A stretch of DNA of 64,000 bases from Smittia aterrima (GCA_033063855.1 CP093830.1:7130854-7194853); one strand, 5' to 3'. Shown: positions 1-12,662, numbered from the stretch's first letter. The notes: generated by a model not told the origin, from the letters alone. Numbers and translations: made by a program.

Positions 1-3000
1 CCGTTGTCGTTTTCAGTTTGTTTTGCGAGCGTTGAAGTAAATAAATCCTTTCCTCGACCGATTTGTCACATAATGTGGCAAACGATAAAGGCTTCTTAGG
101 GCGTGAAAAGCCATTTTTAAAGCTTTTAACGTGGAAATTACTTTAAGCCTCACTCTCCTCTTCCTTAATTTGTTTACTTTGTTTTTATTTTGAAAGTTTA
201 ATTCGAAAAATCAATTTTCCTCCTTTATGCACAATGAAAGAAAATCACCAGATCGTTTCTCGTGTCGTTTCAACGATTTTCTCGAGATTCCTTTTCTTTC
301 TCTGCTTTTCTACTTAAAAAGCGGGAAATTGCTTATTGATTTTCCTCGAGCAGCAGCACAATTTTCCACAATTTTAAACTCTCGTCGTTTAGTCTTTCTC
401 AGTCGGTGACGAGTCGCTTTGTCGAGTGGCTTTCGGGGTGGAAAGAGTTCAAAAGCCCGGGAAATCACGATATCAATTTTTTAATATAAGCGGAAGAAAA
501 CACGAGAACGACGAGATAAAAGGAGCTTTGAGCGTCCTTGCGAGTGATTTTCTATTCCTCATTACCGTTTCACTCGCATACACCTCGATGAAGACAGTGA
601 AGCATTGCTCGAAAAGCTTCGGATTTGTTTTTATTCTATTTTCTTCTTGTCTGGCTCCAGCATGACTTCAAATATTCATTCAACTCTTTTACTTTTTTTT
701 CTATTGCGGGTGGCGAAAAAAAGGAAAATGTGGAGCAGGAAGGGAAGAGATTTTTCCTTTCCCTGTTTCATGCATGAAGCATTCTTAAAATATGACCATG
801 AATGAGGAGAGCGAAAAGTTTTCAGTTGTTTTCCAGTTTGCGAGCATGTTTGTGAGGGTCGACAACGACGAGAAAAACTTTTTGACTTGAACTGAAATTT
901 GTTGTTCCGGACTTTTCTTCTGCTCCAGTCACAATCTGAAGATGAATTTGTTCTTTCGAACGAGAAGCAAGCGAAGTAAGTCTCTTTCGATAAATTTCCT
1001 GCAGAGAGTGCAACTTCAACTTTAACGAAGAACTTTATCTTTGGGTCGAACGGGAAGAATCAATAAACTGAAATTAGTTTCTCATCTGTGATTTTCCACG
1101 AAGAAAAAATTTCTTTTTCATTCTTTGAATATTTCATTTCCTTCGGTTTTCCTTCAATCTAATCCATTCGATCGAAAGGATTTCTCTTTTCCAATTTCTA
1201 CCGTGCGAACAATAAATAAATGAAATGAAAAAAATCGAAAAATTTACTTCACGAAAATCTTGTTGCTTGAAGTGCAATGAAAATTTCTATGGATTTGCAA
1301 AAGAGCTTTTAATCGATTCGAGCATTGCATAACATAGAGGTACGCATAAATTTATTGAAAACTCTAACCCAGGCAGAAGCTTACATATTTTTAAAGAAGC
1401 TTATATATTTTACATATTTTTATGTTCGATCTGTGAAATTTCTATTTCGTTTCCCTCACCGAGGAATAGTTTTGCTTATCAAATTACAGCTAGACTAGAT
1501 GATCTTGTTGTAAAGTTCTCCTACGGCTTCAGGCCCAAAAGCTTTGATGGACTGACTTGACCAGTTTGAAGAATGCTTGGGCACCGCACACCCTTTAAAA
1601 CCCCTTCAATCGAAATGCCAACAATCTGGAACTTAATACCAAAGCTACTAATCAGATGAGACTTTCTTTGTTCATCTACTGAAACTTTCATGTTTCAAGT
1701 CTCGACATTTTCCTGCTAAGAAATCAATTCGTACGATAATAGAAAATGCAACAGAAAAGCTCCAAAGGCAATTGTAAAATATCGATATATGAAAAAATAA
1801 TGATTTCCGTTCTCCTCCTTCCACCACGCTCCTCGATAATTTCTATAACAGAAACCTGTGCATGTTGCCTCTAGCTCATAGTAGTTCTTTCTCCCCCTTC
1901 AACTTTTCACACCGCCGCGATGGAAAGCATGGAAAACTCACTGGTTCTCAATCGATAAAACTGTCAGAGTCGAGTAATTAAAATTTAATTTCTTCTAACT
2001 CAACGTGATTTCCACGTCGTCGCTGCTGCTGCTGCTATTCTATGATGTAGAGCATAGAGCGCTTATCAACAACGAAGCGGGTCGCTAATGAAAATACTTG
2101 AATAATAAATGAAATTTAATTGACTTCGTCGATATTGGCTCTGATGGCTCTTGTCATGGCACCATCGTAATTCAATTTATACTCCATCGAAATTAGGTTT
2201 TGCGACGCTGTAAAATTTGTCGTGAAGAGCAAAGATTCAGAATAAATTTCATTAAGTAACATTTTAATGTCGCTAAGTTGCAGTCCTCCGCCTTCACTGC
2301 TTTGCGTTCAGGTGATTTTCTCGACGATGACACATTTCCTCTCCCTATCACAACATATTTTATTTTCCGATCGAATGACGAGGGGGGTCGAGGTGTCGGA
2401 AGAGGCGACAGGCGAGAGTAGGAAATAGCATATTTTTCACGTTCTTTTTGCATAAAATAAATAATTCATGTCTCTCGTCCTTTCTCGCTTCCCTTACACT
2501 GACGCTGCTCTTTTCCATTCGCTCAGCCCAAGCCTCGATCGACGATATTATCCTCGTCATTTTTCTTGTTGTTCCCGACAACTATGACATTTTCCTGTGT
2601 CATTTTAATATAAATAAACGAAATATTGGCACGGGAGAGATTGAAAATGTTTTGATTGAGAGTGAGAGCGAGGGAAAAAGCTTTAATTGTGAATGGGAAG
2701 ACGAGTCTCGTTGTTTTGTGGCGAGAACTCGCCCAACAAATGATTTTCTTCCTCCGCCGTTTCGATTATCATGCAAACATGAACAGGCGCTCGTTCATTC
2801 AATTGAACGAGAGGGAGAGAGAAAGGAATAATGCAAACAGGTCTGGGCTAGAGTTCGAGGAAAGCTAATAAAAGCGGAGCTTGAAAAAAATCGATAATAA
2901 ATTTATTAATGGTTTGTTTGACTCTCCGCCGTCTTTTCTTACCGAAAACGTTTTTCTAAACGATTTTCGTGATCCAAGGTGGAATTTAACGAGAATAACG

Positions 3001-6000
3001 AACCGAAAACTACTGGAAAATGAGAAATGCCTTTGTGACATTGTGATCACATGTGCATCAGTCAAATCCGCATAGACGCTTACAATTTATCTCTGACCAG
3101 CTCGACTTCACAACGAGTCGAGTTTTTCTTCTTCGTGACACTGTCGTGCATCGCCATTTGTTCTCATTAACCTCGGATTTACCAAGTTAGAATGGCAGTG
3201 CCGATTCCATGTTTATTTTCAATAAAAATATCCCAACGGACTTATAATCAGTTCCTCGAATTTACATTTTATTGTGAAACGCTGAGAAAAGTGAAGCTAG
3301 CCAAGCTTATCCGCTGTTTTTAACACATTTTCACAACTTATCCTAATGGCTGTGCATGTTTAATTTACTGCCGACGACATGTGACATTTTCATAAACATT
3401 TCAAAGAACTAACTTGTGCAATTATGGCGAGAGTTGGCTAGCTTAACCGAGCAGTCAACGTCAATCTCCTTTCCTCGTGATGCGCTGGCAACTGAAGCTC
3501 TCTTCGACTTAAGAGCCGTTGCTTGATTAAATGAAGTGATTTCAACTTGAATCTCATCGTCGTTTTGCCATGCAACGCGATACAGATGGTCGCTCCAGAG
3601 CTTTCTTTATTACACAACGGATTAGATGATGATGATGACATCGAACATGCGATTATACAATTTTTCCTTTTAAAAGCTCACCACAATCCATATCCATTGC
3701 GAGATTGCTCGCCATTAATGTCCTCAGAGGAGATCGTTGCCACAAACCGATTAACGTTTCAAGAGAAAAAAAAAATCAATCAAAATCCAATTAAAAAATT
3801 GAGGATGACTCGAGTGGTCAAGCGCTTGAGATTGCCATCGATTTATCAGCTTTTATGACTGATTCGTGTCGCATGAGATTATTTCACTCGACACAGACGA
3901 GAGGAGGAAATTGTTTACGTATGGAGAGAGTTGACGTAGACCAAAAAATATCCGGGAAATTATGCGAATAACCCTCGGCTAGCATTCTGCTAAAAAAGAG
4001 GAAACGGCCTCGACAGACAATTAAAGCTCATCGTGAGGAGAGAACTCAGTGATGCTCCAAATATCCACTTTCGTCCTCATTCAGTCCGCAACGCAGAGCG
4101 TTTGGAAAAAAACTTTTCGAGTTCTGTACAACTTTGAATCGATTAGACGCCTTTTTTGCGTCAATTCCCAGAAGCGTCAACGAGCAAATCCCAACGAATG
4201 AGCTTTCTATTATTGGACATTGACACATGCAATGATTATTTTTTCAATCTCTCGGCGGTTGAAGCAGTCGAGCGAGTCACTGGGTCATTGAACGGACGTT
4301 TCCGAGAGCGACTGCACTCACAGTTTGAAGGTTTCTCGATTGAATTAAACATCGCTCGAGCGACGTGGAGATAATCGGAGCATCTCGATTATGAAACTCT
4401 CGTTTTTTTCTTCATCAACATAGAAAGTGTCTATTATATAAGGTCATCGTCAAATTAGAAAGAGAAGAAAAGGACGACGAGGTGTCATTTTTCAATTTCG
4501 GATGATTAGATCCATCTGACACTCTGTCGCTAGGACAGTTCATTGGTTCGTTTTATCATCGCCTTAACTAGACTTCGAGATCAATCTCCTTTTGTGCTCT
4601 TGCAAATTTTTCCTACGGGAAAAAGCATTATTCACATGATTGAGCGTCGTTCGCTGATGATGGACAATCTGCATTGTCAGAATTTATTCATGAAGTTGCC
4701 ACCGTTCTCTGAGTTCTCCGTGTGTCTATCATCACACGCCAATATATCACAGGATTAATAAAATTGCGGTGACCACTCGGAATAATTTGATTCCTGACAG
4801 CCCTCGCTCGCTGTGGACTACCGTTTGTCCGACATAGCAAACGATGTTGTTGAGATAAACACGAATTTCGGTCGAGACACTGGCTCGAAGCAAAATTTTG
4901 CGGTATCTACTCGTAGAAATTTATTGATTCAATTGAGAGCAATTGATAGATGACGTGAGGAATCGAATTATTAAAAGGCATTTTGTTTGTTGTTTTCCGT
5001 ATTTCAACTCGAGTGATTTTGGTGTCTCGTTCTTGTTTCATGAATCGATTGACGAAACATAAAGAATAAATCGCTCAAAACGGAAAATATTATTTTAGGA
5101 GTTCACTGCTCCAGGTAGAAGCACTTGCCTCGTTGCGAGGAAGCGTTTCGAAAATCTGATCACATTGTATGCATTCATCGATAAAGGTTTAAATCGTGTC
5201 TGCTAATTTTTTCATCACAGACGTATCCCTTGAGCTACTAGCCGTCTTGTTCAACCTGTTTAGTCGTAAGAAATAAGATCTGTCACTTTATCCACCTGTA
5301 ACGCAGAAACATCCAACCAATCGTTCTGCTACATTCAATCGATGACGCAAACCTTCCATAGTGTCGTTGCGAGACACGTGGGAGTGCTGATGATTATTCC
5401 AATCATAAAAGTCGTAGAGCGAAATGAAAGAAAAATCCAATAATAAAAAATATATTCACTAGTGATTTCCGGTAATAAATGAGGCTTACAGAAATAGCGA
5501 CAAACTCGAGAAAGGGAAATTGAGACGAGGAGAGGAAGATAGGAGATGAACACGTATCGAAGAAAATCGAAGAATTTCCTCTTCACATAAAATAACTTCT
5601 CAGATGTGAAAGAACCGGCAGCAAGCAAAAAAATATTCGTTTCATCTTCCTACGCTTCTATTTGGTTTTAATTAAGAAGGTTAATCCGCTTAAACAGCAT
5701 TTATGATAGTTTTTGCTTCTCTGTCTCTTGCTTGATGAACTCCGAAAGCTTTCGATGGCAAAAACGAGGGTTTGATGATGTTCTTAGGGGTTGGATATAA
5801 ATTTGCTGGAAGATAGAAACCCAACTAGTCCTCTTCCCCAGTGAAATGAATTCAATGTTCATGCAGCAACAGATATTATTATGATATTTTTTTGCTTCTG
5901 TGAACAGAGCGTTCGTAATTTCCTTTCTGGTACTGCTGCTAGTGGTAGCTTAACACACCGTAATTCTCGGCTGTAGCTCACGTGATAAGACAAGAGAAAA

Positions 6001-9000
6001 TATAACAATGCTAAAATTTTCATTCATTTTCATACACTGTCGGCTTCATGAGTAACTTCTTTCTCCTCGCTTCAAACTTTATTTCTCGTTGCGCTCGTTA
6101 GATTACAGTTGCTTAAGTCAACAGTGCAGAGAAGAGCTCGTTTAATAAACCCGACTCGTTTCCACCACCATCGGGGAAGAAGCACTAGCAATGGAAGGCT
6201 TGAAATACGCTTTATCAGCTTCGCTGCTTTAATTTTTGTCTCGGTAGTTTCTTACTGAGAGAGAGATGAAAGAAAAGTTTAAGGAAGATTGCGATTTCAT
6301 ACTTAGAGAAAGTTTAAACTCGAAGCGTGGAAGAGAGATGTGAAGTGAAGATTGTAATTTGATAAATTTGAAAAGTCTTAATGGTAACGAAAATAAAAAG
6401 ATTCTTCCACCCACGCAACATTTTAGCTTGTAATGAAAACTTATCAGATGAAATTATGATTGTTTTGGAAGCCTCTTCTTGCTGGCATGGAGGAAAAAAG
6501 AGAGCAAAGACAACACAGGAGAAACTTTTTTCATTATCAAAATGTTTTTCATTCGCTGCTGAAATGTTCAGAAACAAGGTTGAAGCTCCAAAGCGAACAT
6601 CAGCAGCCCCATTAAAAATTACCAGCATCGTATTGATGATGTTTTGTTTGAGTTTAATTTTGTTGGTTGGTGTGCCGGAAAATTGCTCGAAAACTTTTCC
6701 GCACACAGCCACTCGCTTTTAGTGATGAAAAATTTAGTTGAGCATCGTGGAAAAGTCAGTCGACGAATTGTTTTGGGGTTATCAATCCTGCGTCGTCGTG
6801 TCGAAAATTAATTTATTTATTCAAACATCCTGTTCATTATGAAACCAGAGAGTAGAAACAGCAATTGGCATAATAAATAAACGTGAAATAATTCGTTTTT
6901 GGCTTGGCGTTCGCTCTTTTCACTTCATTGACACGACGGCGGCGTCAAATGAATTTTCTATTGAGTTGTGACAAAAGTTTGCTGTTTGTCACTTCCCTGT
7001 CGCTTTGACGATACTCGTGAGAGAGCGAGAGAAATGAAATTTGTGTCATTTGATTAAAAACAAATAACGCGTGTGATAATGTTTTTTGATGAAATGAAAT
7101 GTTTTGGCAAATCCAACAAATGATGCTGGTGATGTTTATTGTGATGCTTTCTCCCCAACGCCCTCAACAGCCGAACATTTCCCACGAAAATTGTGACTGG
7201 ATCAATATTTATCGGATAAAATAATTTTTCACTCCTTTTGTCTCGTTTCTAACGATGTTAAAGCCAGTTCTGTCGAAATGTGTTTTCGTAGTCAGCTTTC
7301 AGCTTTGAAAATATGAATATTGGCCCCAAATGATAAATAACTTCCGCATCCTCCCCAATCACGCACATCGCACATCGCCACAAGCTTTTGTTCCATTCAA
7401 TTCCTTCCTCGCCCGCGAAAAAGAGCCAACCGATGCTAGAATTCATATCTGCACTGCTTCTGCTCCGTTATGACACATAATAGCGCTCTCTCTTATCATG
7501 TATCGGAAAATATTTACCGACATGTGTTATCGTCTCATATTTTTTCATATGAAAGAAGCCAGTGGAAGAAGCAGTTAGGGGAAGAGTTCATGAATCATGT
7601 TAACGAAAGAAATCTCTCACTCATTGTGACTTCAATGACGTTGCTTTCATATCAAACCCAGCAGCAGAAATTTATTTTTGATGCGAGCGTCAGATTCCAA
7701 TGGAAATTTTGATGCGAGAATAACGAAGAAAAATTTCTTCAGCGCATCGTTGAAACCTCGAAAACATTTTCGGTTCTTACATTGTTGTGAAAAGTTAAAG
7801 TTCATCAGTCTAGAAAGTTGTGTGCTAGATGTTTGTTCCTGACTGCTAATGATCATTAAAACGAAAAGTTCTTCACTCATCCGAGGGGAATGAGCGATTG
7901 GAAATCAACTTGATGACTTGTTAGAATCGTTAAAACACGTCGGAGTGAGGAAGAATGATGAACTATGATGGAATAAACGTCGATAACGATAAGAAACGAA
8001 AGTTGATTGAAGGCGCTTGAAGATGCGGAAATTCATAACAAAGTCAGGACGGCAAATGCACAACGAAAGCTCTCTTAGCCGTTTGCACTTTTGAAAATAA
8101 TTGGACGAGAGATAAAGAATCTTGCTTTTGCATGCTCATGCAAACTTCATTTTTCCTCTTCCTGACAAACATAAATTTTCCGCTTGTTTGATTCTGCACA
8201 CTTGCTCGCTTTTTCTTTTTCCCTCCTCTCGATGATGCTTGAATGAAAACTGATGAATCATTCGAGAAGGATTTTGAATAGCTCCCACACTTTTAGAAGA
8301 AGCTGAGTTTATTTTCGAAAAATTAAGGCTGCAGATGAAGTTAGATTTTGTTTGTAGGCAAGAGGAGAGAGGGAAGTCCGTCAAACTTTCAGTGGTTGAC
8401 GTTGAAACTTCTCGTTCATCATGTGAGTGAATAATGTTTGTGCTCATTTGAGTTCACCACTGCGAAAAAGCAATTTATTTGACCGGAAATGAAATTAAAA
8501 GGCCAAAAATTCAATGAGAAATTATTTTGATCGGAAAAACGCAATCGATGTTTGTCCGATCGTTGAATTCTGCGCGAAAATTAGTGAAATAATTTAATCG
8601 AAGCGCGTGAACGAGGAAATTACATTCATTTCGCAATAAATCCCGCGCGGGAAGTTGTTTCACATGCAGAATATTTTTAGAAACGTCCACGATAATTTTA
8701 GACTTTCATGTCATTTAAGACAAACAATAAATCTGGAATTTACCTGCTAGTGAAGATTATAATTTTATTGTTAAGATTTATTATGATCACAACGTCGAAT
8801 TAAAACTAAACTCCACTGAAAGGCCTGATTTTCTTGACGGGTAGAGCACAGATAAGCTGATCCGGCCATCCCGAATCTTCGCATGCTCTGAACACGTGTC
8901 TCGGATCCAAATATTTAATTGTCCAATAAATGAGCGACCCTAAGAACGTTCGTCACGACCAAAGTTTCTCAAATTTCTATCCGAACCAACTAACTTGTGT

Positions 9001-10611
9001 GTCTTCGAACGTTCAAAGCTTATTATTAAAGATCTACTTTTAGAATTAATTGAGGCTTTACATTGTTTGCTTGTTTTATTTCCTTTGAAAAGAGTTGACG
9101 ATGCTTCGCTTCTCACGAATTAATATTTAAGAATTAGTCAAAATCGTTGGGATAGAATCAGTAAAAAGTTCACTCAAAATGAGGCTATAGAGCCACGGAT
9201 ATCACGAGAAGTTGTTCGCGCTATAGAGAAGAACCGCAAAGGTACCTCGATAATGAGTTCGTCTTGTTTTGTTGGTTTCTCTCAGCCTTCGAGTTTTTAG
9301 CAAATTGAAGCTTTTCTTTGCTCTTCTTGTTCAGCAAGAAAAAAAATGTAATTTAAACTTTTCACTCCGTGATTTGGTTCGAGGGGGGAAAAAAACCTAA
9401 ACAAATAATGGAAAGAAGTAAACTCAATTTCTCTCAAGTGAATTATGTTCTGCTTACTGAAAACTAGCAAACATTTGATTGGAAAATAATCGCAGGTAAT
9501 TTGGAGCTCCCGGGGAAAGAAAAAGGGAATTTTTTAGATCTCACCAACGGATTATTCTGTTTAACAACAATAAGTCTCGAGAAATCGCTTCGGGCTCATC
9601 AATTGCCGCTTGATGAATTATCATCCAACACTCTACCGTTAATTGCGAAGCGAGCTTCGATGCGAAAGAGCGGTGATAAACACCATCGTGTTTTCTCCAA
9701 AAACAAATGTTCAATGGGCTTTTTTTAGGCGAAGTGAAGATGATGAGTTTACCATCGGATCATCCGAGGAAATTGTTTTTGAAATGAATGATTGGCCAGC
9801 GGGAAAGTGAGATTAACATGTTCTCTTGTAATTCTAATTCCAAATGCTTCAAAGAGTCAGAAGCTTACAACTTCAGTTCGATGACCTTTCATCTTCAAGA
9901 CCTGATTAAAAAAAAAGTTTGCGAAGCTCTGCGTCACATCTAACGCGCACCACAAATGGAAATGAAACTCAATTTGCTACTTTTAGGGCGAAAACAAAAA
10001 CGTTTATTTGTTTAATCGGTAATGTAATTAATTTAACGTGAGTTCTGCACACGAACACATGAAATATCAAAAAAAAATCCCTTAAAATTATTGCCGTACA
10101 TTTAATCCTTAATTAAGACACAAATTACATTTCGCTTGGTATTATCTATTAAGTAATTAAAAACATCACAGTTGTTATAGTACGAACTCATTGGATCCTG
10201 AAAAACTTTCCCTGTCGATTGAACTTCCTAGCCGTTCAATGTGAGGCGAGTTTGGGGGTTTATTTCTGTCGTTATCTATTTTTGTTTAGTGCTTACAATA
10301 TCAACCTAACCTAGGCTTTTGCTTTCGAAAACCCGACCGTTCTATAATTAGAGTTTGAAGCAACAAACCTTCATGAATATTTTCGAGAATTTTTTTGTAA
10401 TTAATCAATAAACTTGTGTACACCTGCTATCGCTTTTCTTATGTCGAGAAGCATAATTTTTTGGGTTGGACGCTTATCATTCTTGATCATTACTTGAAGG
10501 TTCGTGATTAAAAATTTATAGAGAAGTTAGTGAACTTCGAGAGCATATTCATTGAGGACGACATTGGCTTATCGCTCTGAGAGTTTTAATGGATCTATCA
10601 AGTTTTTGGGG
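1..10611. other. Gene-free left flank (intergenic or intron of an unseen gene)
   Basis: I see no gene I can support here. The open frames are short, have no recognisable domain, and often translate A/T-rich runs into Phe/Lys/Ser-rich strings. No splice-linked series of frames gives a known protein. The region contains a (GCT)5 run near 2022, a TATCGATA octamer at 1780-1787, a GC-rich 12-bp palindrome at 8641-8652, a CTTAATTAAG palindrome at 10108-10117 and scattered GAGA runs such as that near 7020. It may be intergenic or lie inside a long intron of a gene beyond the left edge; the sequence alone does not decide. Confidence 0.6.
2022..2036. repeat. (GCT)5 trinucleotide repeat
   Basis: Five perfect GCT units in a row. 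The surrounding frames do not support a coding exon, so this is most likely a small non-coding microsatellite. Confidence 0.8.
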
Positions 10612-10617
10612 TTTATT
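10612..10617 (-). other. Candidate polyadenylation signal of the sulfotransferase gene
   Basis: The minus strand reads AATAAA about 37 bp after the sulfotransferase stop codon. This is the first canonical hexamer downstream. In AT-rich DNA the hexamer is common, so the real cleavage site could lie further downstream, for example after another AATAAA near 10260. Confidence 0.35.
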
Positions 10618-10653
10618 CGAGACGTGACGTTGTCGAATAGCTTTCATCGCTCG

Positions 10654-11100
10654 TCATCCAAGCTCGAAGCCCAAAATATCGTCGAGATTGTAATCGAAGA
10701 GCTTGAAGTCGCTCTCATACAACTTATATAAGTTCCTAATTAACCCTAATGGCAGCTGATCGAGATAATGCTGCAGTTTCTCACCCGTGCCGGACGTTCG
10801 AGTTACCTTTGGGAATGTTACGTTGTCAGCTCCTATCATGTGTAATGCGAGTGCTGAGTCGTCATTAATTGTCTCATATTTGCCAATCACATTATACCTA
10901 ATTAAGCACGGATGACACAGCCTCGATACCGACTCCCAGTGCTCGTTAAATGATGATTGATTAGATTGATAATTCATACTCAACTCGGGCGTTAGTAAGT
11001 AGCGGACAAACTCATCAAAAGTGACATCGTGACCGTTCATTAGAGACTCTTTCGATGCATGTGGTCGGAAGTTCTTGATAATCAATCGTCCAATACGTGT
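10654..11100 (-). CDS. Sulfotransferase exon 4 (C-terminal, residues 173-320)
   Basis: Last coding exon. It starts after the acceptor TGTCCACAG with TRIGRLIIKNFRP and runs to the stop codon. It contains DVTFDEFVRYLL, NEHWESVSRLCHPC, YNVIGKYETINDD and LYESDFKLFDYNLDDILGF, all typical of the C-terminal half of the family. The open frame extends 36 codons upstream to an ATG at 11208, but that part is intronic: hydrophobic, without family similarity, and in front of a good acceptor. Confidence 0.95.
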   Translation of the reverse strand, partial: TRIGRLIIKNFRPHASKESLMNGHDVTFDEFVRYLLTPELSMNYQSNQSSFNEHWESVSRLCHPCLIRYNVIGKYETINDDSALALHMIGADNVTFPKVTRTSGTGEKLQHYLDQLPLGLIRNLYKLYESDFKLFDYNLDDILGFELG

Positions 11101-12628
11101 CTGTGGACATTGAAGTTTAATTAAATATTGCAAAAAAAGAAGAAAGGATGAAGAGGAGATGATCGCAAGAATTATTGTAATTCCATGTGAAGGACACAGA
11201 AATAGCAATCGAAGAAAGAAGGACGAATAGAAATTAAAAGGCTAGAGCATAGACAAAGCAGATTTAGAGAGCCGACGTGATTCCGGAAGGGTTTTGAGTG
11301 AGACGAAAGCAGCTTAGTTGTTAATCACGTTAGGGACGAGAGGAATGTGACGTCCATCGGGTGAAAGGAGAGAAAAGCAATAAATTAATGAACGAAGGAT
11401 TACTGGAAATGGACAGAATACTAACGAACTGAGAATGCCTCATTGAATTAATGGCAGCAAAGGAGCTTTCACACGCGGACAACCAAACGAGTGCTGGCAT
11501 GAAACAAATACCTGAAAATATCTGGCGCTCTCCAAACTTCCTTCAAACTTGTTTCGATAAGCTGAGAGCAGTCGCTCAAACGGGTTCCGTACTACAATAA
11601 ATTTCGTATAATCTGATAGAACTTTCTCCTTCTCTTCCCTGGATAATGAACTCAATTTATCAAACCTTTTTTTTGTTGTGCGTGGCATTCAGATGTTGAG
11701 TTCAGGTTGTGTGTTTGATATGAAAAGAGAAGAACGAGACAGAAAGAGAGAGAAAAAAAAAATCATCAGTTGCAGATCTTCCTCGTTTCGAGTTTAAAAG
11801 GATTAAGTTGCAAAAGGGAATCCAATCAGAGAGAGGATTTCATGAATGAAAAGCCACTTACATTCCAGTTTGGTGAGCCAACGAGCCTGATATCCTCAAC
11901 GGATCTGTCTCGTTCGTTTTATCCGTCATTATCATCAATACACGTTTCCAGTTGGTGCATGCGACCTTTTAATTAAGCCACAAATTGGAACGATGAAAGG
12001 AGAGAAAGAAAAATGAAAATATTTGTCAGAGTTAGTCGAAGGATTATTACGAGAAATAATAACTTCATGTCCATCGAGAGCATAACAATGTTTCGATAAG
12101 AATTGAGCTTGTTACGAATGAGAGTCCCAGGTGGAAATTTCATCAATCCTTCAAACACATCATGCCGATATCGTACATCGAGTCGACATGCTCGTGTCTG
12201 GGAGCTTCGCTTATCGAAAAAGAGAAAAAGAACTTTCCCACCTGACATTCTCAGGACACTCGGAGATTATCCCTTCAATTCGGAAGAGAAGTATTGGAGA
12301 CCACGAAAGGGAGATTGATTGTGGGTGAAACTACCGCTATCAATAAATGGAGACGAACGCACAAGCTTACCTTGGGCACATAACAATAGAGAAACTTGTG
12401 GTTCCGATCAATCAACAAATGCTCGAGATCCGCATCGCTCAGCGTGTGAATGGAGTTGTTCTGATAAAGCTCATTGTTATCCAAATCGTATTTATCACAT
12501 TTCTGTTGCAAGAGCTCTTGTCGCTGAATGTTGTTGGATTGGATGAGTCGGAACTCAAAATTCCGGGCGTGAGTAATAGTCAACGATAACGTGATAGCAA
12601 ACAATTTTATTGCATCGGTTGACAGCAT
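10654..12628 (-). CDS. Carbohydrate sulfotransferase, HNK-1/CHST11-14 type (complete, 4 exons)
   Basis: Predicted Golgi enzyme that moves sulfate from PAPS to a hydroxyl of a sugar chain (Sulfotransfer_2 family: chondroitin, dermatan and HNK-1 sulfotransferases). The acceptor sugar cannot be told from sequence. Coding exons on the minus strand are 12628-12371, 11965-11862, 11665-11512 and 11100-10654. They join in frame to give 320 residues, a normal length for insect members. Residues 1-20 are hydrophobic and would act as signal anchor. Residues 79-94 carry FLYCYVPK followed by VACTNWKR, the 5'-phosphosulfate-binding signature. Residues 147-161, RNPFERLLSAYRNKF, carry the 3'-phosphate-binding Arg and Ser. 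The C-terminal third has the family's GRLIIK, DVTFDEFVRYLL and HWESVSRLCHPC segments and ends FDYNLDDILGFELG. The start ATG has A at -3. All four exons look intact, so I read it as a working gene. I do not assign an orthologue name. Confidence 0.93.
11512..11665 (-). CDS. Sulfotransferase exon 3 (3'-PB motif, residues 121-172)
   Basis: A 154-nt exon whose first G completes the split Met codon. It encodes FDKLSSLSREEKEK, then YTKFIVVRNPFERLLSAYRN, the 3'-phosphate-binding region, and ends ESARYFQ at a GTATTT donor in phase 0. The acceptor is a run of eight A followed by G, with its pyrimidine tract lying about 50-100 bp upstream, which is unusual. The reading frame across both junctions and the family alignment support it. 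Confidence 0.9.
11862..11965 (-). CDS. Sulfotransferase exon 2 (5'-PSB motif, residues 87-121)
   Basis: A 104-nt exon. It starts after the acceptor TTAAAAG and opens directly with VACTNWKRVL, the core of the phosphosulfate-binding site, then runs through TDKTNETDPLRI to AHQTGM. The donor is GTAAGT. It ends in phase 2, with the last codon finished by the first base of exon 3. It has no methionine near its start and is short, so start-to-stop scans miss it. The neighbouring longer minus-strand frame at 11973-12248 is intronic. Confidence 0.93.
12371..12628 (-). CDS. Sulfotransferase exon 1 (residues 1-86)
   Basis: It begins at an ATG preceded by GAAGAAA (A at -3). It encodes the hydrophobic N-terminus, a short polar stem containing an NNS sequon, and the conserved stretch ending LYCYVPK. 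It ends in phase 0 at a GTAAGC donor, directly after the Pro-Lys of the phosphosulfate-binding signature. The frame stays open into the intron for a further stretch, but that reading loses the family motif, so the donor is well supported. Confidence 0.92.
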
Positions 12629-12640
12629 TTTCTTCTTTAA

Positions 12641-12662
12641 GCGGTGCGAGCTGAAATTGATA
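12641..12662 (-). promoter_or_regulatory. Candidate acceptor of a 5'-UTR intron, sulfotransferase gene
   Basis: On the minus strand CTATCAATTTCAG precedes the coding ATG by about 22 bp, which fits a 3' splice site. If used, the coding exon starts at 12650 and a non-coding first exon lies further right. A consensus donor at 15283-15288 on the same strand is one possible partner. This is inference only. Confidence 0.35.

Larger units (their letters stand above)
11101..12370 (-). other. Introns 1-3 of the sulfotransferase gene
   Basis: Intron 1 is 12370-11966 (405 bp, phase 0), intron 2 is 11861-11666 (196 bp, phase 2) and intron 3 is 11511-11101 (411 bp, phase 0). The interval also contains exons 2 and 3. 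All three introns are GT...AG. I see no other gene inside them. Confidence 0.85.

Noticed and set aside
6314..6722. Overlapping frames of 132 codons (minus) and 113 codons (plus)
   Set aside because: Frames on both strands over the same DNA with no recognisable motif; this fits a chance stop-poor patch.
11973..12248. 91-codon minus-strand frame between sulfotransferase exons 1 and 2
   Set aside because: It lacks any family motif and lies wholly within intron 1; the true exon 2 with VACTNWKR is at 11965-11862 in another frame.
12274..12300. AATTGAAGG-like sequence on the minus strand that resembles a broken NWK motif, suggesting a frameshifted pseudogene
   Set aside because: The intact motif was found further downstream in exon 2 with proper splice sites, so the resemblance is chance and the gene is not broken.
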